A stretch of DNA of 64,000 nucleotides from Pseudomonadota bacterium. GTDB lineage: Bacteria; Pseudomonadota; Alphaproteobacteria; Rhizobiales; Rhizobiaceae. The stretch lies in NCBI GenBank assembly GCA_020161665.1, contig JAIUPA010000029.1, positions 52,197 to 116,196 on the forward strand, in the 5' to 3' direction. Position numbers and translations under genes: made by a program. Shown one piece after another: positions 61,108 through 64,000 of the stretch; position 1 is the stretch's first letter; the number at the start of each line of letters is the position of its first letter. The notes under the pieces are model-generated. The model was not told where the DNA came from, made no database searches, and saw only the letters and a program-made list of their open reading frames with translations.

Positions 61108-62154
61108 TCAGCCGCGTTTCGGGCGGTTTCTGAGCGTTTGCAGCGGGCTTTCGCCAAACCGCTGACGGAAATTGGCCGCCATGGCCGTCAGGTTGACATA
61201 GCCGCGACGAACGGCAACCGACGCGACGGTTTCGCCGGGTGGTGCCTGTAAAAGGGCCTGACGCAAACCGTCCAGCCGCCGGGCCGTCAGATAATCATGC
61301 GGCGTAATCCCGCGAAACCGGCGAAAACCTTGCGAAAGGCTGCGGGCGGAAATGCCGAGTTGCACGGCGATTTCACCAACCGTGAGGGCTTGCCCGGCCT
61401 GCTCATCCATCAAACGTTCGGCCTCACGGACATAGCGTGGGGCGGCACCGCGCGCACCCGTTTCAAGGTTCAGCCCTGCCGCATCCGCCCAGTTGCGCAA
61501 AAGCTCAAGGCAGAGCGTTTCCTCCATCCGCTTTTCGATCATCGGATCGGCGATGGTATTGCTGCGGGCATCGACCGAACGCGTGGCATAATCCAGCAAG
61601 GCGAGCCACGCCGACGAACCATGACCGAAGACAAGGCGCTGTTTCCACAGATCGTCACCGGGAACGAAACCGTACCAGCGCTCCGCCGTTTCCTCCATCA
61701 ACTGATGCGGGATGGTGAGATTGAACTGGAGATCATCGCCATCCGCGATATTCCAGTAGTCGGTGCGGCTGCAATCGACGACATAGCTGTCGCCCATCAC
61801 CGTATCGACGTTGTTACTCCCGTTCAGGGGATGGCGCACACTGCCACGTAAGGTGTTCACGACAATGATATTACCGGAGGCGGGGTCAAATTCGTCGGCC
61901 CGCGTCGGAACGCCAAAGCAGAAGCGGCTGAGAACAATGCGGCCGATGGAAAGCGTTCGCAAAGTGGCGTTCGGGTCCGTGCCCTTGACCAGTGGACGCG
62001 CGGCCAGAGGCATGTAGACCCGGTGGCAGAAGGCATCCACCTCGGACCATTCCCGAGAGCCGTTCAGCCGCCCCTCAAGCAGTGGCTTTCCCATGACATC
62101 GTACAGTAGCGCGTGATCCAGCACTATTGCATCCTCCTCCGTCCCTTCAGGCAT
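61108..62154 (-). CDS. AraC-family regulator
   Basis: A 348-residue regulator with an N-terminal AraC_binding_2-like domain (about residues 30-190) and a C-terminal double helix-turn-helix: ALTVGEIAVQLGISARSLSQGFRRFRGITPHDYL (in part), then SVAVRRGYVNLTAMAANFRQRFGESPLQTLR. Likely controls the adjacent zinc alcohol dehydrogenase gene, which lies about 195 bases downstream on the same strand. I chose ATG 62154 (MPEGTEED); an ATG at 62241 would add 29 Arg-rich residues and is possible because AAGGAC precedes it. Its 5' side runs into the end of the CRISPR array, so its promoter must lie within about 100 bases. Confidence 0.88.
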   Translation of the reverse strand: MPEGTEEDAIVLDHALLYDVMGKPLLEGRLNGSREWSEVDAFCHRVYMPLAARPLVKGTDPNATLRTLSIGRIVLSRFCFGVPTRADEFDPASGNIIVVNTLRGSVRHPLNGSNNVDTVMGDSYVVDCSRTDYWNIADGDDLQFNLTIPHQLMEETAERWYGFVPGDDLWKQRLVFGHGSSAWLALLDYATRSVDARSNTIADPMIEKRMEETLCLELLRNWADAAGLNLETGARGAAPRYVREAERLMDEQAGQALTVGEIAVQLGISARSLSQGFRRFRGITPHDYLTARRLDGLRQALLQAPPGETVASVAVRRGYVNLTAMAANFRQRFGESPLQTLRNRPKRG

Positions 62155-62250
62155 TGTGCCCTGAAACGGTGAGATTGCAACTCTTCTGATCACACCACCG
62201 CGGCGCGGGCGGCCTTGCGACGGGCGACGCGGGCGGCTCATGTCCTTCAG

Positions 62251-62282
62251 GTTTCGATCCACGCCTCCGCGACGGAGGAGCG
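62251..62282 (-). repeat. Degenerate terminal CRISPR repeat (trailer end)
   Basis: The first 22 bases equal the consensus repeat, but the last ten differ (GACGGAGGAGCG against GAGGGAGGCGAC over the final twelve). Terminal-repeat decay is usual at the end far from the leader. The adjoining spacer is only 24 bases, so the repeat-spacer boundary here is eroded. Confidence 0.9.
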
Positions 62283-64000
62283 GAGCGTGTCTTCGCGCAG
62301 AAGCGGGTTTCGATCCACGCCTCCGCGAGGGAGGCGACTCCTGTTTCTATCTTATGCGACACAAATCGCACAGTTTCGATCCACGCCTCCGCGAGGGAGG
62401 CGACTCGTGGAAAGCCATATCCCAGTCGCCGTCTTCGAAGTTTCGATCCACGCCTCCGCGAGGGAGGCGACTTGCAAACAAGACGCGGCCTTTATGACGC
62501 TTAATGTTTCGATCCACGCCTCCGCGAGGGAGGCGACCCATATCTTATGCGACAATAATCGCACATAGGAGGTTTCGATCCACGCCTCCGCGAGGGAGGC
62601 GACTTATGTTTGGTGAAACTTTGGAGGTTTATATGTGGTTTCGATCCACGCCTCCGCGAGGGAGGCGACGTGTGGTGGTGGCAAAGTGGCCGTGTTGGTC
62701 GAGTTTCGATCCACGCCTCCGCGAGGGAGGCGACGTCGCCGGCTACATCGCCGGGGCGGTCGACAAGGTGTTTCGATCCACGCCTCCGCGAGGGAGGCGA
62801 CCGTAACGACCTCATCAAACTCCTCATCGAAAACGGTTTCGATCCACGCCTCCGCGAGGGAGGCGACGCCGGAGACTTTTCAAGCTGCAAGCCGCCAATG
62901 CGGTTTCGATCCACGCCTCCGCGAGGGAGGCGACCGTGCACGAGATCCGCTGCTCTTCATCACTGACCCCGTTTCGATCCACGCCTCCGCGAGGGAGGCG
63001 ACGCGCGCGATCAATGCAGGCAGCGGGCTTTCGGGTGGCGGTTTCGATCCACGCCTCCGCGAGGGAGGCGACGGCTTATCGACTTTGTTGCCGAACACGA
63101 CGGCGTTGTTTCGATCCACGCCTCCGCGAGGGAGGCGACCGATTGCGCCATTTCACAAGATCATCAGGCCCAAGTTTCGATCCACGCCTCCGCGAGGGAG
63201 GCGACTCTCTTTCTGTTTCATTGTTGCTCTGCGATCAAGGTTTCGATCCACGCCTCCGCGAGGGAGGCGACCGCGGGCAAGGTGCAGATCGGCAACAAGC
63301 GCTTTCAGTTTCGATCCACGCCTCCGCGAGGGAGGCGACCGCTCGCGGATCTGCACTTTACGACAAGCTGGATGTTTCGATCCACGCCTCCGCGAGGGAG
63401 GCGACACGCCGATCCCATCATTCTAACGGCCTGCCCGAGTTTCGATCCACGCCTCCGCGAGGGAGGCGACGGATGCCGGAAGGCGTCGAAAGCATGGCGT
63501 TCGATGTTTCGATCCACGCCTCCGCGAGGGAGGCGACGCTCGGTTGATCTGACCTTCACCAATCCCTACGCGTTTCGATCCACGCCTCCGCGAGGGAGGC
63601 GACAATGGCGGGAAACTTGATCGCGCCACTTGTCGATGTTTCGATCCACGCCTCCGCGAGGGAGGCGACCCGTCAGCCAAGAGATTGCGAGAGTTACACA
63701 TTTGTTTCGATCCACGCCTCCGCGAGGGAGGCGACGCGGCAGGCCGAGGCCGAAGATGCGGCGGCTGGGCTGTTTCGATCCACGCCTCCGCGAGGGAGGC
63801 GACATAACGCACCTTCGACTGCCAGTCCTGCAATCGCTGTTTCGATCCACGCCTCCGCGAGGGAGGCGACGCGGCGCCATGTCTGACCGGCTGAAGGGGC
63901 TTTTGTTTCGATCCACGCCTCCGCGAGGGAGGCGACCAGCGTCATGCGGTGCCAGCGAAGGCCATATTGCGGTTTCGATCCACGCCTCCGCGAGGGAGGC
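62251..64000 (-). CRISPR. CRISPR array, type I-C-like repeat, 27 repeats and 26 spacers visible
   Basis: A 32-base repeat (plus strand begins GTTTCGATCCACGC and ends GGGAGGCGAC) recurs every 65-70 bases. Its complement ends GTGGATCGAAAC and has a GCCTCC/GGAGGC stem, typical of type I-C. Repeats start at 62251, 62307, 62373, 62440, 62506, 62572, 62638, 62703, 62770, 62836, 62903, 62971, 63041, 63108, 63174, 63240, 63308, 63374, 63439, 63506, 63572, 63638, 63704, 63772, 63839, 63905 and 63972 (cut off). Spacers are 33-38 bases except the first (24). The left terminal repeat is degenerate, which marks it as the trailer end, so transcription runs from a leader right of the window; cas genes are expected there. 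Spacers 2 and 5 share a target-like block. Confidence 0.97.

Noticed and set aside
62215..63945. Many open frames on both strands across 62.2-63.9 kb with repeated [17 protein letters not shown] or IHASAREAT peptides
   Set aside because: They are translations of the CRISPR repeat, not genes.

Overview
This 64 kb window looks like the chromosome (or a large replicon) of an alphaproteobacterium of the Hyphomicrobiales (Rhizobiales), most likely Rhizobiaceae or Brucellaceae. The reasons are the GC-rich, dense gene layout, several palindromic intergenic repeats of the kind common in rhizobia, PleD-like signalling, a DUF3563 small protein, and the gene content of the phenylacetate cluster. I saw no tRNA, rRNA, transposase or prophage.

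Layout. (1) 1-5.3 kb: a DUF707 glycosyltransferase-like gene cut by the left edge, a DUF861 cupin, a family 2 glycosyltransferase, a two-receiver diguanylate cyclase, and an mqsRA toxin-antitoxin pair with its operator. (2) 5.3-14 kb: a small membrane protein, then on the minus strand a type I secretion adaptor, its ABC exporter, a lipoprotein and a 1223-residue family 5 glycoside hydrolase carrying six RTX-like modules, its likely cargo. (3) 14-23.5 kb: chemoreceptor, M13 metallopeptidase, lipoprotein, SH3-like envelope protein, LysR regulator, membrane-anchored Mrr-like nuclease, flavin monooxygenase and a DUF3563 protein. (4) 23.5-44.8 kb: a complete-looking phenylacetate catabolon. It has paaK (ligase), paaABCDE (epoxidase), an extra PaaA-like ferritin-fold protein, paaG, paaZ, paaN, paaJ, paaI, paaY, a fused hydratase/3-hydroxyacyl-CoA dehydrogenase that may replace PaaF and PaaH, a five-gene Liv-type ABC importer, and two regulators, PaaR (TetR) and PaaX. 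(5) 45-59 kb: an unnamed catabolic cluster on the plus strand: an amine dehydrogenase of the trimethylamine dehydrogenase type, cupin, M20 deacylase, HpaB-type flavin monooxygenase, RidA, DUF1028, aldehyde dehydrogenase, LysR regulator, NitT/TauT-type ABC importer and GMC oxidoreductase. (6) 59-62 kb: DMT exporter, zinc alcohol dehydrogenase and AraC regulator. (7) 62.25-64 kb: the trailer end of a CRISPR array with a type I-C-like repeat, running off the right edge.

How the parts work together. In region 4 imported phenylacetate (or another aromatic acid) would become phenylacetyl-CoA, be epoxidised, isomerised to oxepin-CoA, hydrolysed and oxidised, then beta-oxidised to acetyl-CoA and succinyl-CoA. 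Two ACCG-NN-CGGT palindromes lie before the two minus/plus operon starts and suggest one regulator for both. In region 5 the order importer, amine dehydrogenase, aldehyde dehydrogenase, monooxygenase, RidA and hydrolases suggests oxidative breakdown of an imported nitrogenous compound. The substrate cannot be read from sequence, and this cluster is the best candidate here for an undescribed pathway. The CRISPR array holds 26 visible spacers. Two of them share a palindromic, operator-like target differing only in the palindrome centre.
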